64,000 nt of DNA from Meiothermus sp. (GTDB lineage Bacteria; Deinococcota; Deinococci; Deinococcales; Thermaceae). The stretch spans positions 1,902,501 to 1,966,500 of the forward strand of contig NZ_BPIM01000001.1 in assembly GCF_026004115.1 (NCBI RefSeq), written 5' to 3'. Positions 45,606 to 55,956 of this stretch are shown here, piece by piece (within the stretch, counting starts at the first letter, position 1; each line of letters begins with the position of its first letter). Below the pieces are notes generated by a model that was given only the letters and a program-made list of their open reading frames with translations, searched no databases and was not told where the DNA came from. Both the position numbers and the translations under genes were made by a program.

Positions 45606-46072
45606 CAGTTGAGCGTCCGCGGGCCTGCCTCAGGAAGCCTCAGCGCAAAGGCCGGTATCTCGACACGAAACAGCTCGCCTAGGGTGTTCTGGAAGGTGTA
45701 GTACCCCTGCATGGAACCCGGTGGGTGGGCAATCGGGCAAAAGCTATTGTATCGGTAGCTTTGCCCCGGCTCGAGGATGGGTTTTTCGCCCACCACCCCC
45801 TCGCCCTGCACGTGTCCCACCTCGCCGTTGCCCTCATGGATGAACCATTCACGGCTCAAAAGTTGTACGGTCTCGTGGCCGCGGTTTTCCAGGGTAATGA
45901 AGTAGACGAACACATGCTGCCCCGGCCTCGAGTGCTGCTCGGCATACACCACCTCCACGTGAACGTGGATGTTGTCGCGGATGGGTAAGTTTACTTCCTG
46001 CACACCACCAGCATAAGCGGCCCGCAATTTATAAGCGATAACCTCTCCTTCAGAGGGTGGATTGTACACCAC
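45605..46072 (-). CDS. apaG: ApaG-like protein
   Basis: A 155-residue frame whose core matches ApaG (DUF525): VEVVYAEQHSRPGQHVFVYFI, ITLENRGHETVQLLSREWFI, EVGHVQGEGVVGEKPILEPG and PPGSMQGYYTFQN. ApaG is a fibronectin-like domain linked to cobalt/magnesium tolerance in enterobacteria; its biochemical role is uncertain. ApaG is usually about 125 residues, so the true start may lie later: GTG at 46003 would give about 132. GTG at 46072 has an AATAAA stretch just upstream, so a leaderless start there is also possible. It is divergent from the DinB-like pair. Confidence 0.88.
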   Translation of the reverse strand: MVYNPPSEGEVIAYKLRAAYAGGVQEVNLPIRDNIHVHVEVVYAEQHSRPGQHVFVYFITLENRGHETVQLLSREWFIHEGNGEVGHVQGEGVVGEKPILEPGQSYRYNSFCPIAHPPGSMQGYYTFQNTLGELFRVEIPAFALRLPEAGPRTLN

Positions 46073-46140
46073 GATTTATTCTGCTATCTTCAGAAAAGTT
46101 GGGCAAATTTATAGTCTTTTTTTGCCGTCGGGAGGTTTGG

Positions 46141-46620
46141 ATGGAGTATTCAGAGCAGGAAAAGTTTGTCCATGCGGGCTTGACCAAAGCCTTGCTGAGC
46201 GGCCTCGAGATGGCCTTCGAGGGCGATGAGACGAACCAGAGCTACGGCTGGTACAACGGGCTTTTGTTCAGCCTCGAGCCCCTTAGCGCTGTTCAGGCTG
46301 GTCAATCCATTACCGAGGGGGGTAGCACCATTGCAGCCCACGCCGACCATGCCCTGCTGACCCTACGCGTGGTGCTGGCCATGTTCAATAACCAGCGCAT
46401 CGAGGCCGACTGGCAATCATCGTGGAAGCTGCGGCAGTTAAGCGAGGCCGAGTGGAACCATCTCAAGTCCGAACTGCGACAACAGTACCAGGCGACCCGG
46501 GCGCTCATCCAGGAAAAACCCTTCTGGCGCGAGGCAGAGCTCACGCAGATGATCCACCATATTGCCCATACCGCCTACCACGCCTCGGCGATTCGGCAGA
46601 TTTTGCGGAGTGCCCCTTGA
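46141..46620 (+). CDS. DinB-superfamily protein 1
   Basis: This is a 159-residue helical protein of the DinB/YfiT four-helix type. Likely metal ligands are in HADHALLTLRVVL and the C-terminal HIAHTAYHASAIRQIL. DinB-fold proteins include thiol-S-transferases and bacillithiol-related enzymes; the substrate here is unknown. ATG at 46141 with GGGAGG seven bases upstream is the right start, not the upstream in-frame codon at 46057. Its stop overlaps the TTG start of a second DinB-like gene. Confidence 0.85.
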   Translation: MEYSEQEKFVHAGLTKALLSGLEMAFEGDETNQSYGWYNGLLFSLEPLSAVQAGQSITEGGSTIAAHADHALLTLRVVLAMFNNQRIEADWQSSWKLRQLSEAEWNHLKSELRQQYQATRALIQEKPFWREAELTQMIHHIAHTAYHASAIRQILRSAP

Positions 46621-47162
46621 TCCGGCTCGAGACCTACCTGGCCACCCATTTGCGCTATACGGTTTGGGCTACCAGACGAACCCTGGCTGCTGTTGGGGGG
46701 TTATCTAAAGAGGAATACTTGCACAGCCTGGCGGCAGGGTGTGCGAGTGTGCGCGATATTTTGGAGCAGATGTTCCGCGCCGATTGGGATTGGTACGAAC
46801 TGCTGGCCGGAGAGCCCTCTGGCCTGAGCGAGCCTCCCGATCCCGAATATTACATCGAGTTTGGTCACTTGGAAACCGACTACCACGTGATTCTGGCCCG
46901 CTACGAGCAGCTTGCCAGTTTCCTCCACGACCCCGAACTGGCCACCTACTTTGCCCAGAGCCAGGTCTACGTGCCCTGGTTAGGGGCCCGGTTGCCCAAG
47001 TGGCAAGGTGTCTTGGGTGCTGTTAATCAGGCGGCCCATTTCCGGGGGCAGTTGTTTGGTCTGATGCGCCAGCCGGGGCACCAGAGCGCTCAAACTGCGC
47101 TTGCCGACTATTTTGCGGAACTCGGATGGCCCCTCTCTAGAGCGGATCGTCCTGAAAAATGA
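46617..47162 (+). CDS. DinB-superfamily protein 2
   Basis: This 181-residue protein starts at TTG 46617 (GGAG six bases upstream, overlapping the previous stop), reading [20 protein letters not shown]. The pattern [19 protein letters not shown] and the C-terminal [20 protein letters not shown] matches DinB (usual form HxxNHxxxHRGQ). Some usual His ligands look replaced (QMFRAD, AVNQAA), so metal binding is doubtful. The frame continues upstream inside the first gene, but that part is a shadow. The 3' end overlaps the convergent methyltransferase gene by 26 bases. Confidence 0.82.
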   Translation: MIRLETYLATHLRYTVWATRRTLAAVGGLSKEEYLHSLAAGCASVRDILEQMFRADWDWYELLAGEPSGLSEPPDPEYYIEFGHLETDYHVILARYEQLASFLHDPELATYFAQSQVYVPWLGARLPKWQGVLGAVNQAAHFRGQLFGLMRQPGHQSAQTALADYFAELGWPLSRADRPEK

Positions 47163-48294
47163 CCGTCTTGAGGTAAAGCGACTCCGGCACGTGCAGGCTC
47201 CAGGGGTGGTCGGGGGGATTGTAGTGGATGGCATGAACCCGCAGGCGACGGCCTTCATCGGCGGCGGCTCGGCGGGTTACCTCGAGCAGCTCGTCCACCC
47301 CCAGATAGTAAGCGCAGCTCGAGAGCCACAGCCACCCCTTAGAATCCAAAATCCGCAGGGCAGGCCGCAATAAATCTACCAGGAGCCGCTTGACCCTGGG
47401 CAGTTCATCGGGCTTCTTGACCAGGGTGGGGGGGTCGAGCAGTACGTGTTGGAAGGGTGGAGTTTTGCTTCGGGTCAGGCTTTCCAACACTTCCAGGGCG
47501 TCTCCCTGGCGAATATCTACCCGTAGCCCCAGCCTGGAGGCAGTGCGATCCAGCACCCCCAGGGCCTCCAGGTCTTTGTCTATCGCCAGGGCGTAGGCCC
47601 CTTTGCGGGCCGCCCGCAGCGCGAAGGCTCCTGCGTAGCTGTACACATCCAGTACGCGCTGGCCCGGCTCTACCATGTGCTCGAGCAACCTGCGGTTCTC
47701 GCGCTGGTCCAGGTAATAGCCGGTCTTTTGCGCCAGGGCAATGGGGATCTGGAAGACCAGCCCATCCTCGTCTACTTCCAACACCTGCGGCACTTCTCCG
47801 TAAATAACGCCAATCTTCTCAGGCAGCCCCTCCTGCCGACGGCTGTCCATGTCGGAGCGTTCGTAGATGCCCACTGGCTCCACCACCTCAATTAGGGCGG
47901 GCAGCCAGGTTTCCCGCAGAACCTCCATGGCTCGGTTACGCACCTGCACTACCAATATTTCCCCAAAACGATCCACCACCAGCCCCGGCAAACCATCGGC
48001 CTCGGCGTGTACCAGACGGTGAAAATCGCCCATCCGAGCCCGTTTTTCTTTGGCCTGCGCAAAGCGGTGCAGAAAGAATTTCTTGTCCAGCGGCCCATCC
48101 TCAAAGCGGTAGACCCGCAGGGCCACACGGCTCCTGGGGTCGTAGTAGCCCACGCCCAGGAGGTCATTATGAATTGAAAACACCTGTACCACGCCCGGTC
48201 TGTCCGGAGCTGACTCCAGTTCATCGGCGAATAGCCCTGGATAGAAATTGCGTACCTTCTTTTCCTTGCCTGCTTTGGCGACGACGCAGTCCAC
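47137..48294 (-). CDS. RlmI/RlmO-like 23S rRNA m5C methyltransferase
   Basis: This 385-residue protein has an N-terminal PUA-like region ([31 protein letters not shown]), a central domain (about 75-185) and a Rossmann methyltransferase fold with [40 protein letters not shown], and the catalytic-Cys segment LSSCAYYLG. These match the RlmI/YccW family. In T. thermophilus a homologue modifies C1942 of 23S rRNA (RlmO); which base is used here cannot be read from sequence. It is monocistronic. Confidence 0.9.
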   Translation of the reverse strand: MDCVVAKAGKEKKVRNFYPGLFADELESAPDRPGVVQVFSIHNDLLGVGYYDPRSRVALRVYRFEDGPLDKKFFLHRFAQAKEKRARMGDFHRLVHAEADGLPGLVVDRFGEILVVQVRNRAMEVLRETWLPALIEVVEPVGIYERSDMDSRRQEGLPEKIGVIYGEVPQVLEVDEDGLVFQIPIALAQKTGYYLDQRENRRLLEHMVEPGQRVLDVYSYAGAFALRAARKGAYALAIDKDLEALGVLDRTASRLGLRVDIRQGDALEVLESLTRSKTPPFQHVLLDPPTLVKKPDELPRVKRLLVDLLRPALRILDSKGWLWLSSCAYYLGVDELLEVTRRAAADEGRRLRVHAIHYNPPDHPWSLHVPESLYLKTVIFQDDPL

Positions 48295-48385
48295 GCCATG
48301 AGCATAAAGAAAAATGTCTATCTTGGGGTCGGATCGAGTCTTGTTTGGTAAAAAAATTGTTTGGGCTAAACCAGCGCAGGAATGC

Positions 48386-48391
48386 CATAAT
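48386..48391 (+). promoter_or_regulatory. -10 box for nucleoside phosphorylase (leaderless)
   Basis: CATAAT lies six bases before ATG at 48398. TTGGGC at 48361-48366 (19-base spacer) may serve as -35. Confidence 0.45.
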
Positions 48392-48397
48392 AAGTAA

Positions 48398-49165
48398 ATG
48401 GCAGCCTTTTACCACATCGGCTTTGGGCCTGAAGACTTGGGCGACACCCCTCCCACCCTGGCCATCCTGAGCGGCGATCCCAACCGCGCCACCCTGATCG
48501 CTCGAGCCAAGCTGAGCCAGGTCAGGATCCTCTCGGAAAACCGGGGACTAAATAGCTACCTGGGGTTCTTGCCCAACGGGCGACCTGTTCTCTCGGCTAC
48601 CAGCGGCATGGGCGCCCCGAGTCTGAGCATCGTAGTAAACGAGCTCGTGCAGGTCGGTATCCGCACCATCATTCGCGTAGGCACCAGCGGCTCCATTCAA
48701 GACGATGTGTTGCCGGGCAGTGTGGTCATATCCAAGGCCGCCCTGTGCCGACAGGGGGCCGCGAACGATATTGCACCGCCCGAGTATCCTGCGAGCGCCG
48801 ACCCTTTTCTCACGGTGGCGCTGGTAGAGGCTGCCAGGCGGCTAGGCGTTGACCATGCCATGGGGATTACCGCCTCGGTGGATACCTTTTACGAAGGGCA
48901 GGAGCGCACCGCTTCGGCCAACCCCCACCTGCTACGGACGCTACAGGGCATTACTGAAGAGTATCGCAACCTGAGGATCCTGAACTACGAGATGGAGGCC
49001 GGAACCCTGTTCAAGATGGGGAATGTATATGGGTTCGCCGCGGCTTGCATCTGCGGCATTATTGCCCAGCGCACCCGGGCCGAACAGCCCATCCTGGAGG
49101 CCAAGGATCAGGCCGTGCAAAGAGCCATTGATGTGGCCATGATGGTAGCAGAACAGTTTGCCTAA
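48398..49165 (+). CDS. Uridine phosphorylase-like nucleoside phosphorylase
   Basis: This is a 255-residue member of the PNP/UDP family. Visible features are the phosphate-binding GDPNR and RVGTSG, the [17 protein letters not shown] helix, and [12 protein letters not shown] with the substrate-contacting Met-Glu. It splits a nucleoside with phosphate to base and ribose-1-phosphate. EMEAGTLF and the Udp-like length favour uridine over purines, though I cannot be sure. It has a leaderless-type promoter and is followed by repeat copy F. Confidence 0.88.
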   Translation: MAAFYHIGFGPEDLGDTPPTLAILSGDPNRATLIARAKLSQVRILSENRGLNSYLGFLPNGRPVLSATSGMGAPSLSIVVNELVQVGIRTIIRVGTSGSIQDDVLPGSVVISKAALCRQGAANDIAPPEYPASADPFLTVALVEAARRLGVDHAMGITASVDTFYEGQERTASANPHLLRTLQGITEEYRNLRILNYEMEAGTLFKMGNVYGFAAACICGIIAQRTRAEQPILEAKDQAVQRAIDVAMMVAEQFA

Positions 49166-49204
49166 GGCGGTTTCAGGAAATAACCTTGGGATGAGATGAG
49201 CACT

Positions 49205-49479
49205 AATACCAGATTCGGTTAGTTCGGCGCCGGATGGCAGCGAACTAACAGGGCCGAAGTTATCCGCGTAGCGGAGGGCGATACCGCCCCTTGGAAGTTA
49301 TCCGCGTAGCGGAGGGCGTAAGCCCCCTTGGAAGTTATCCGCGTAGCGGAGGGCGTAAGCCCCCTTGGAAGGGAGACGCTTTCTTCGCCGACCGTTCGGG
49401 AGGGGAGTGCTCTAGGATTCAAAAAGATAGCCTCTGGGGGATCTTTGGTTTGGATGATTATCTTTTTGAATCCGGTATA
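49205..49479 (+). repeat. Intergenic structured repeat, copy F
   Basis: It begins ATACCAGATTC and ends GAATCCGGTATA. Three internal units start at 49256, 49294 and 49331 (spacing 38 and 37); the first has GGGCG/CGCCC and the other two GGGC/GCCC. The rest of the gene-free stretch up to 49595 shows nothing else. Confidence 0.88.
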
Positions 49480-49595
49480 CCTACCCATCAATATAAAGCT
49501 TTAGTGAGATCCAAAATGCAAATTTTGAACCGGGAGTCTGCTATTTCCGTCCCGGACAAAGTAATTTCTTTTCGCTATGGATGGAGTGCCCTCTG

Positions 49596-50567
49596 CTAGG
49601 GCTCTGAGGATGTCTGGCTTGTGCTGGAAGCCCGCCGCAAGCGATCCATAATGGCCCGGCCCAACCCCTCCTCGGGCACCGGCTCGGCATAGATGGCCTC
49701 CAAACCCAGCCGGTCAAGCTGGTGCAGAGCCTCAAATAAATGGGCCGCCGCTTCCAGCATGTTGCCCGTTGGCGACAGTACCTTGACCACCTTGAAACCC
49801 TTGGGCACATCCCGGAAGGCCAGATAACCGCTTTGCTTGCGGGCTTCCTGGGGAATGCTTTCTGGAGGGGCTATACGAATGGGCGTGCGTGGTGCATAGT
49901 GCTGGGGCAACTGGCCGGGAACCAGGGGTTTTTGAGTTTCGCCTACCTGTAACTCGAGCGAGCCTACCATCTCCTCGAGGGCTTCAACCGTTATCGCACC
50001 GTAACGCAGCAGGACGGGCCTTTCCGCTAACAAAACGATGGTGGATTCCACGCCATAGGCTGTCCTTCCGCCGTCTAGAATGAGGTCTACCCGCTTCCCC
50101 AACATGCGCTCGACATGCTCGGCCCGGGTCGGGCTCAGGTAGCCAAACGGGTTGGCGCTGGGCGCGGCGATGGGCACCCCGGCACGCCGTATCAGTTCCA
50201 GGGCTACCGGATGAGCGGGCATTCGCACCGCCACCGTGGGCAGCCCCGAGGTCACAATGCCCGGAACCCGCTCCGACCTGGGCAGCACCAGCGTGAGGGG
50301 GCCCGGCCAGAAGCGCGCCATCAACTTTTCGGCCATTGCCGGAACCTCCCGCACCACCTGCTGTAGCATCGCCCGATCCGAGACATGAACGATGAGCGGA
50401 TCAAAGCCGGGACGCTCTTTGGCTGCAAAGATTTTGGCCGCAGCTGTCGCATCCAGGGCATTGGCCCCCAGGCCATATACGGTCTCGGTGGGAAAGGCCA
50501 CCAGGCCGCCACTGCGGATAATCTGAGCGGCTCGCTCGAGGTTTTCGGGGGTGGGGGGCACAACCAT
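49596..50567 (-). CDS. L-threonylcarbamoyladenylate synthase, Sua5 type
   Basis: About 323 residues. It forms threonylcarbamoyl-AMP from Thr, bicarbonate and ATP, the first step in t6A37 modification of tRNA. The N-terminal YrdC domain has GGLVAFPTETVYGLGANA, KERPGFDPLIVHV, WPGPLTLVL, VAVRMPAHPVAL and APSANPFGYLSPT. After about residue 200 comes the Sua5 C-terminal domain (PGQLPQHYAPRTPI). Having both makes it Sua5 rather than short TsaC. ATG at 50567 is chosen because the frame upstream lacks conservation. Confidence 0.93.
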   Translation of the reverse strand: MVVPPTPENLERAAQIIRSGGLVAFPTETVYGLGANALDATAAAKIFAAKERPGFDPLIVHVSDRAMLQQVVREVPAMAEKLMARFWPGPLTLVLPRSERVPGIVTSGLPTVAVRMPAHPVALELIRRAGVPIAAPSANPFGYLSPTRAEHVERMLGKRVDLILDGGRTAYGVESTIVLLAERPVLLRYGAITVEALEEMVGSLELQVGETQKPLVPGQLPQHYAPRTPIRIAPPESIPQEARKQSGYLAFRDVPKGFKVVKVLSPTGNMLEAAAHLFEALHQLDRLGLEAIYAEPVPEEGLGRAIMDRLRRASSTSQTSSEP

Positions 50568-51010
50568 ACAACCCCGACATGATAGCAGAGCAATCTGGTA
50601 TTGGCAGTTTCCGGGCGCTTCCATTGTGGGTCGGCTATTGCGCGCGACTCGACGTGCCTGTGGATACTACGTTTTTGTGCATAGCATAGATGAAATCAGA
50701 AAGGGTGGTGCGCAGGGGGAAGCCTGGCAGCAGTTGGTAGACTTCCTGCAACGCAACCTCGAGCAGCGGCCACGTTCTGAGGCGGAGCCTCTCCTGACCA
50801 CCTGCTGACCGCTATGGCAATCCCACACCGGGGAACCTGCTCGAGGTCACCCTGGCCCACCGGAACCATCGCTCTTCTCGTGTACACCAGCACTGAGCTC
50901 GACCCCTACCAAGGAGGCCAAACCTATGAGGGGCATCTACCGGGTTGCTCAACCCTATCCAGTGGAACGACTTGGTGACTCCTGCCCGGTAAACGTTCAA
51001 CGCTCGGCGG
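50568..51010. other. Gene-free region between sua5 and ftsY
   Basis: No frame shows family resemblance. Short open frames on the plus strand (50551-50808) have no matching partner and look like chance or decay. The ftsY promoter lies at the right edge. Confidence 0.4.
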
Positions 51011-51016
51011 TACACT
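51011..51016 (+). promoter_or_regulatory. -10 box for ftsY (leaderless)
   Basis: TACACT lies seven bases before the ATG at 51024, with no Shine-Dalgarno sequence. Confidence 0.5.
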
Positions 51017-51023
51017 ATCCTTT

Positions 51024-51938
51024 ATGAGCTGGTTTCAGCGCCTCAAAGAGGGCCTTAGTAAGACCCGTGACAACCTGATCAAATCTGTTCCCTGGAGCCA
51101 AAGCCCCGAGGAGGTGCTGGAGGAACTCGAGTTCGCCCTTATTTCTGCCGATGTGGGCGTCGAGGCCACCCAGGAGGTACTGGAGGAGGTGCGACAGTCG
51201 GGTAAAAAAGACCTGCGAGAAGCCCTCAAACAAGCCCTCACGGTGCAGCTCGAGCCCGACCGCTTCCGGGCCAAAATCCGCAAGGCTGGCTTCAACCCAA
51301 ACGCCAAAAAATCCGTTGTAGAGCCTCAAGGAAAGGTCATCCTGATGGTGGGGGTGAACGGGGTGGGCAAGACCACCACCATTGCCAAGCTGGGCCAGTA
51401 TTACCAAACCAAGGGCAAGAGTGTGATGTTCTGCGCGGGCGATACCTTCCGCGCGGCAGGTGGGGCCCAGCTGGGCCTGTGGGGCGAGCGGCTGGGCATC
51501 CCGGTCATCCAGGGCCCCGAAGGCTCCGACCCCGCCGCCCTGGCCTTCGATGCGGCCTCGGCCCGCAAGGCCCGGGGCCTTGATCTGCTGCTGGTAGACA
51601 CCGCCGGCCGCCTGCACACCAAGCACAACCTGATGGAGGAGCTGGCCAAGGTTAAGCGCTCCATTGCCAAGGCCGACCCCGGTGAGCCAGGTGAAGTCTG
51701 GCTGGTGCTGGATGCCGTCACGGGCCAGAACGGCCTCGAGCAGGCTAAAAAATTCAACGAGACCGCAGGCCTGACCGGGGTTATCGTGACCAAGCTCGAC
51801 GGCACCGCCAAGGGGGGCGTACTGGTGCCCATCGTGCGCGAGCTGGGCGTGCCCATCAAGTTTATCGGCGTGGGCGAGAAGGCCGACGACCTGCAACCCT
51901 TCGACGCCGGGGAGTTTGTCGAGGCCTTGCTGGGTTGA
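51024..51938 (+). CDS. ftsY: Signal recognition particle receptor FtsY
   Basis: This 304-residue SRP GTPase docks ribosome-nascent chains at the membrane. An N-domain of about 85 residues (WFQRLKEGLSKTRDNL) precedes the G-domain with GVNGVGKTTT (near residue 113), DTFRAAG, LLLVDTAGR and TKLDGTAKGG, ending VGEKADDLQPFDAGEFVEALLG. The long acidic A-domain of E. coli FtsY is absent, as in Thermus. In place of DTFRAAAVEQL the sequence has GDTFRAAGGAQL. A -10 box directly upstream suggests a leaderless mRNA. It is followed by a GNAT-like gene and a disulfide oxidase gene in one run. Confidence 0.96.
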   Translation: MSWFQRLKEGLSKTRDNLIKSVPWSQSPEEVLEELEFALISADVGVEATQEVLEEVRQSGKKDLREALKQALTVQLEPDRFRAKIRKAGFNPNAKKSVVEPQGKVILMVGVNGVGKTTTIAKLGQYYQTKGKSVMFCAGDTFRAAGGAQLGLWGERLGIPVIQGPEGSDPAALAFDAASARKARGLDLLLVDTAGRLHTKHNLMEELAKVKRSIAKADPGEPGEVWLVLDAVTGQNGLEQAKKFNETAGLTGVIVTKLDGTAKGGVLVPIVRELGVPIKFIGVGEKADDLQPFDAGEFVEALLG

Positions 51939-51947
51939 GTACATAAG

Positions 51948-52595
51948 GTGACACCAATCAACCTCCACGAGCTATATCGCCTCCTGGCCTCCGGTGCGCA
52001 CGCCGGCGAGGTGGCGGGCATTCCCTACCTGCTTCAACCCAACTTTCCCCTGCTGCTCAGTAACACCGCCTTTGGCTACACTGAGGCCGCAAGAACTGAG
52101 CTCGAGGCCCGTTTTCGGGCCATCGGTGCGCCGCCCGCCTTCACCGTGCCGGAGGGTCAGGACGCCTCCGCGCTTTTGGCCCAGGGTTACCGGCCCTCGG
52201 CCATTTTCGAATTCTGCCAGTCCGAGTCCAGCCCCCGTGCCTACTGGACGGAACAGGTGCCCTGGTCGGAAGCCTGGAGCATCTCGCGTATCCTCACCGA
52301 GGCTTACCGCACCCCCGAGTGGCGGTTTCCCTTCTCCCATGCAGTGGGCAAGCTGCTCCAGAACCCCCACAGTCAGGCCTTTGTGGCTTATCTGTATGGC
52401 GAGGCCGTGGGTGCCATCCTCACCTACCAGGAGGTGGGGCTTCTGGCAGGGGTCGTGCCCAGGCGGCTGGACAGCGGGGTTGGAGCTGCGTTGATAGGGC
52501 GCATCCACCCCAGGCCTTTCATACGTCTGGCCGGAACCGGGGCCGAACTGCCCGGGCAGGTTCAGAGCCGTTTCGTCCGCTTCGCTTTAGAATGA
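51948..52595 (+). CDS. GNAT-fold acetyltransferase-like protein
   Basis: This 215-residue protein has a C-terminal half with the GNAT pattern: FVAYLYGEAVGAILTYQEVGLLAGVVPRRLDSGVGAALI, resembling acetyl-CoA motif A (R-x-x-G-x-G/A). The N-terminal half has no clear family resemblance and may be a second, degenerate GNAT. The start is GTG, nine bases after the ftsY stop. Its stop overlaps the next ATG (ATGA), so the three genes are one transcription unit. Substrate is unknown. Confidence 0.72.
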   Translation: MTPINLHELYRLLASGAHAGEVAGIPYLLQPNFPLLLSNTAFGYTEAARTELEARFRAIGAPPAFTVPEGQDASALLAQGYRPSAIFEFCQSESSPRAYWTEQVPWSEAWSISRILTEAYRTPEWRFPFSHAVGKLLQNPHSQAFVAYLYGEAVGAILTYQEVGLLAGVVPRRLDSGVGAALIGRIHPRPFIRLAGTGAELPGQVQSRFVRFALE

Positions 52596-53023
52596 GTCCG
52601 ATGCAGACCCCGTCTTCTTCGCTCGACCGCAACGCGCTGCTGCTGGCTTTGGCCTGGCTGGTCGCACTGGTTGCGACGCTGGGTAGCCTCTACTACTCTG
52701 AGGTACGCAACTTTATTCCCTGCACCCTCTGCTGGTACCAGCGTATTGCCATGTACCCGCTGGTTTTCCTGCTGGGCATGGCTACCTGGCGCAACGACGC
52801 TGGCATTCGACCCTATGCCCTCACCCTATCGCTGCTGGGGCTGTTCTGGAGCAGCTATCACCTTCTGGAGCTATGGGTTCCAGGGTTGGCGCCCAATGTT
52901 TGCAAGGGTCCGATTCCCTGTAACGTCGAGTACGTGCCCAGCTTTCCCATTCCGCTTCAGGCGTGGATAGCCTTTTTGCTCATCTCGATCGCGCTTTTTT
53001 GGGTGCGCCCGCCCCGGCGGTAG
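52592..53023 (+). CDS. Disulfide bond formation protein (DsbB/BdbC type)
   Basis: This 143-residue, four-helix membrane oxidase has the first Cys pair CTLCWYQRIAMYPL after helix 1 and the second pair CKGPIPC in a periplasmic loop before the last helix. It reoxidises a DsbA-like partner and passes electrons to quinone. The short C-x5-C loop and length of about 143 fit BdbC rather than enteric DsbB (176). ATG overlaps the preceding stop; a second ATG nine bases on is possible. No DsbA partner gene adjoins it. Confidence 0.92.
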   Translation: MSPMQTPSSSLDRNALLLALAWLVALVATLGSLYYSEVRNFIPCTLCWYQRIAMYPLVFLLGMATWRNDAGIRPYALTLSLLGLFWSSYHLLELWVPGLAPNVCKGPIPCNVEYVPSFPIPLQAWIAFLLISIALFWVRPPRR

Positions 53024-53031
53024 GGGTGGGG

Positions 53032-53509
53032 TCAGGCCCATTTGCGTACCCAACGTGGCAGCCACAGGGTGCAAAACAAAGCTGCTAAAAACGGCAGGGT
53101 AAATGTAAGCGCCAAGGTAGGGTCGCCGAATCCAAGCAGTGCTCCCAAGCCCATCAGTAGCAAGGTCAAGAAGGCAAAGGCCCGGTATCCGGCAAGTTGT
53201 AGGCGCTGGAGTAGCTCGCTCAGACGGGCAAACCCTCGAGCCTTTGGCAGGCTGCTTTGGGTCATGGCTTTGGTCAGGCCCAGCATGCCATACCAGGCCA
53301 GCAGCAGCATGACCGAAATTACCAGCAACGCATCGCGCCAGGTGCCTACTGTTTGTACCGATAGCACATACACCGCCTGAATCGCTACGGTAAACCCGAC
53401 ATTGATGGCGCTTTGCACGCGGTTTTGGGCTTTGCTCAGGCTCACCTCTGCCGAGACCCACAGCGCCATGGCCCAGGCCCCCACCGCAAACACCAGGGCC
53501 AGCAGCAGA

Positions 53510-53520
<11 letters not shown>
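53032..53520 (-). CDS. Hypothetical integral membrane protein
   Basis: This 162-residue protein has about five hydrophobic segments (LLLALVFAVGAWAMALWVSA at the start, VGFTVAIQAVYVLSV, DALLVISVMLLLAWYGML, FAFLTLLLMGLGALLG and LALTFTLPFLAALFCTLWL). A basic cytosolic loop (SLPKARGFARLSELLQRLQLAG) lies between the third and fourth. I do not recognise a family. Its start overlaps the stop of the dehydrogenase gene by about ten bases, so the two are co-transcribed and may be coupled. It converges with the disulfide oxidase gene. Confidence 0.7.
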
Positions 53521-55557
<2,037 letters not shown>

Positions 55558-55570
55558 CGGTAAAGAAATT

Positions 55571-55592
55571 GGGCCCCGGTTTTCCGGAGCCC
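55571..55592 (-). terminator. Terminator of initiator tRNA gene
   Basis: The arms GGGCCCCGG and CCGGAGCCC (one mismatch) enclose TTTT. Read on the minus strand the hairpin follows the tRNA by seven bases and is followed by AATTTCTTT. It may also serve fni from the other side. Confidence 0.7.
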
Positions 55593-55598
55593 TCTGGC

Positions 55599-55675
<77 letters not shown>

Positions 55676-55956
55676 ACGGTGGCTGCATGTGACAGCTTTT
55701 ACATATTAGCGGCGGAGACCTGTTTGGTCAAGGTGCTTGTTTGCAATACGCTAAAAACGTCAGCAAGGAAGGGCTCCTAGGACGCGTCCATCGGTATGCT
55801 GAATGCTGAGCGATAGGCTTATTTCTTTGCAACCACCTACAGATTTAGGGTTAGAATCTTGTAAAGATTGGGCTTGACAAGTGCATTTGCCGCTTGTGCA
55901 TTTTCTTCACGTGCTACAATGGGCGGCAAGATGAGGATTAACCTGAAGGAGACGCT
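55676..55956. other. Intergenic region upstream of TPR gene
   Basis: It contains the tRNA promoter (minus strand) and a plus-strand promoter candidate: TACAAT at 55915-55920 with TTGTGC at 55894-55899 (15-base spacer). GAAGGAGA lies just upstream of the TPR start. No gene is seen. Confidence 0.45.

Noticed and set aside
49256-49368. Possible CRISPR array from tandem 38-base repeats
   Set aside because: The units are directly adjacent with no spacers, occur in several loci as part of a larger element, and no cas gene is present.
50551-50808. Plus-strand ORF between sua5 and ftsY
   Set aside because: Its first part is antisense to sua5 and the rest has no resemblance to a family I know.
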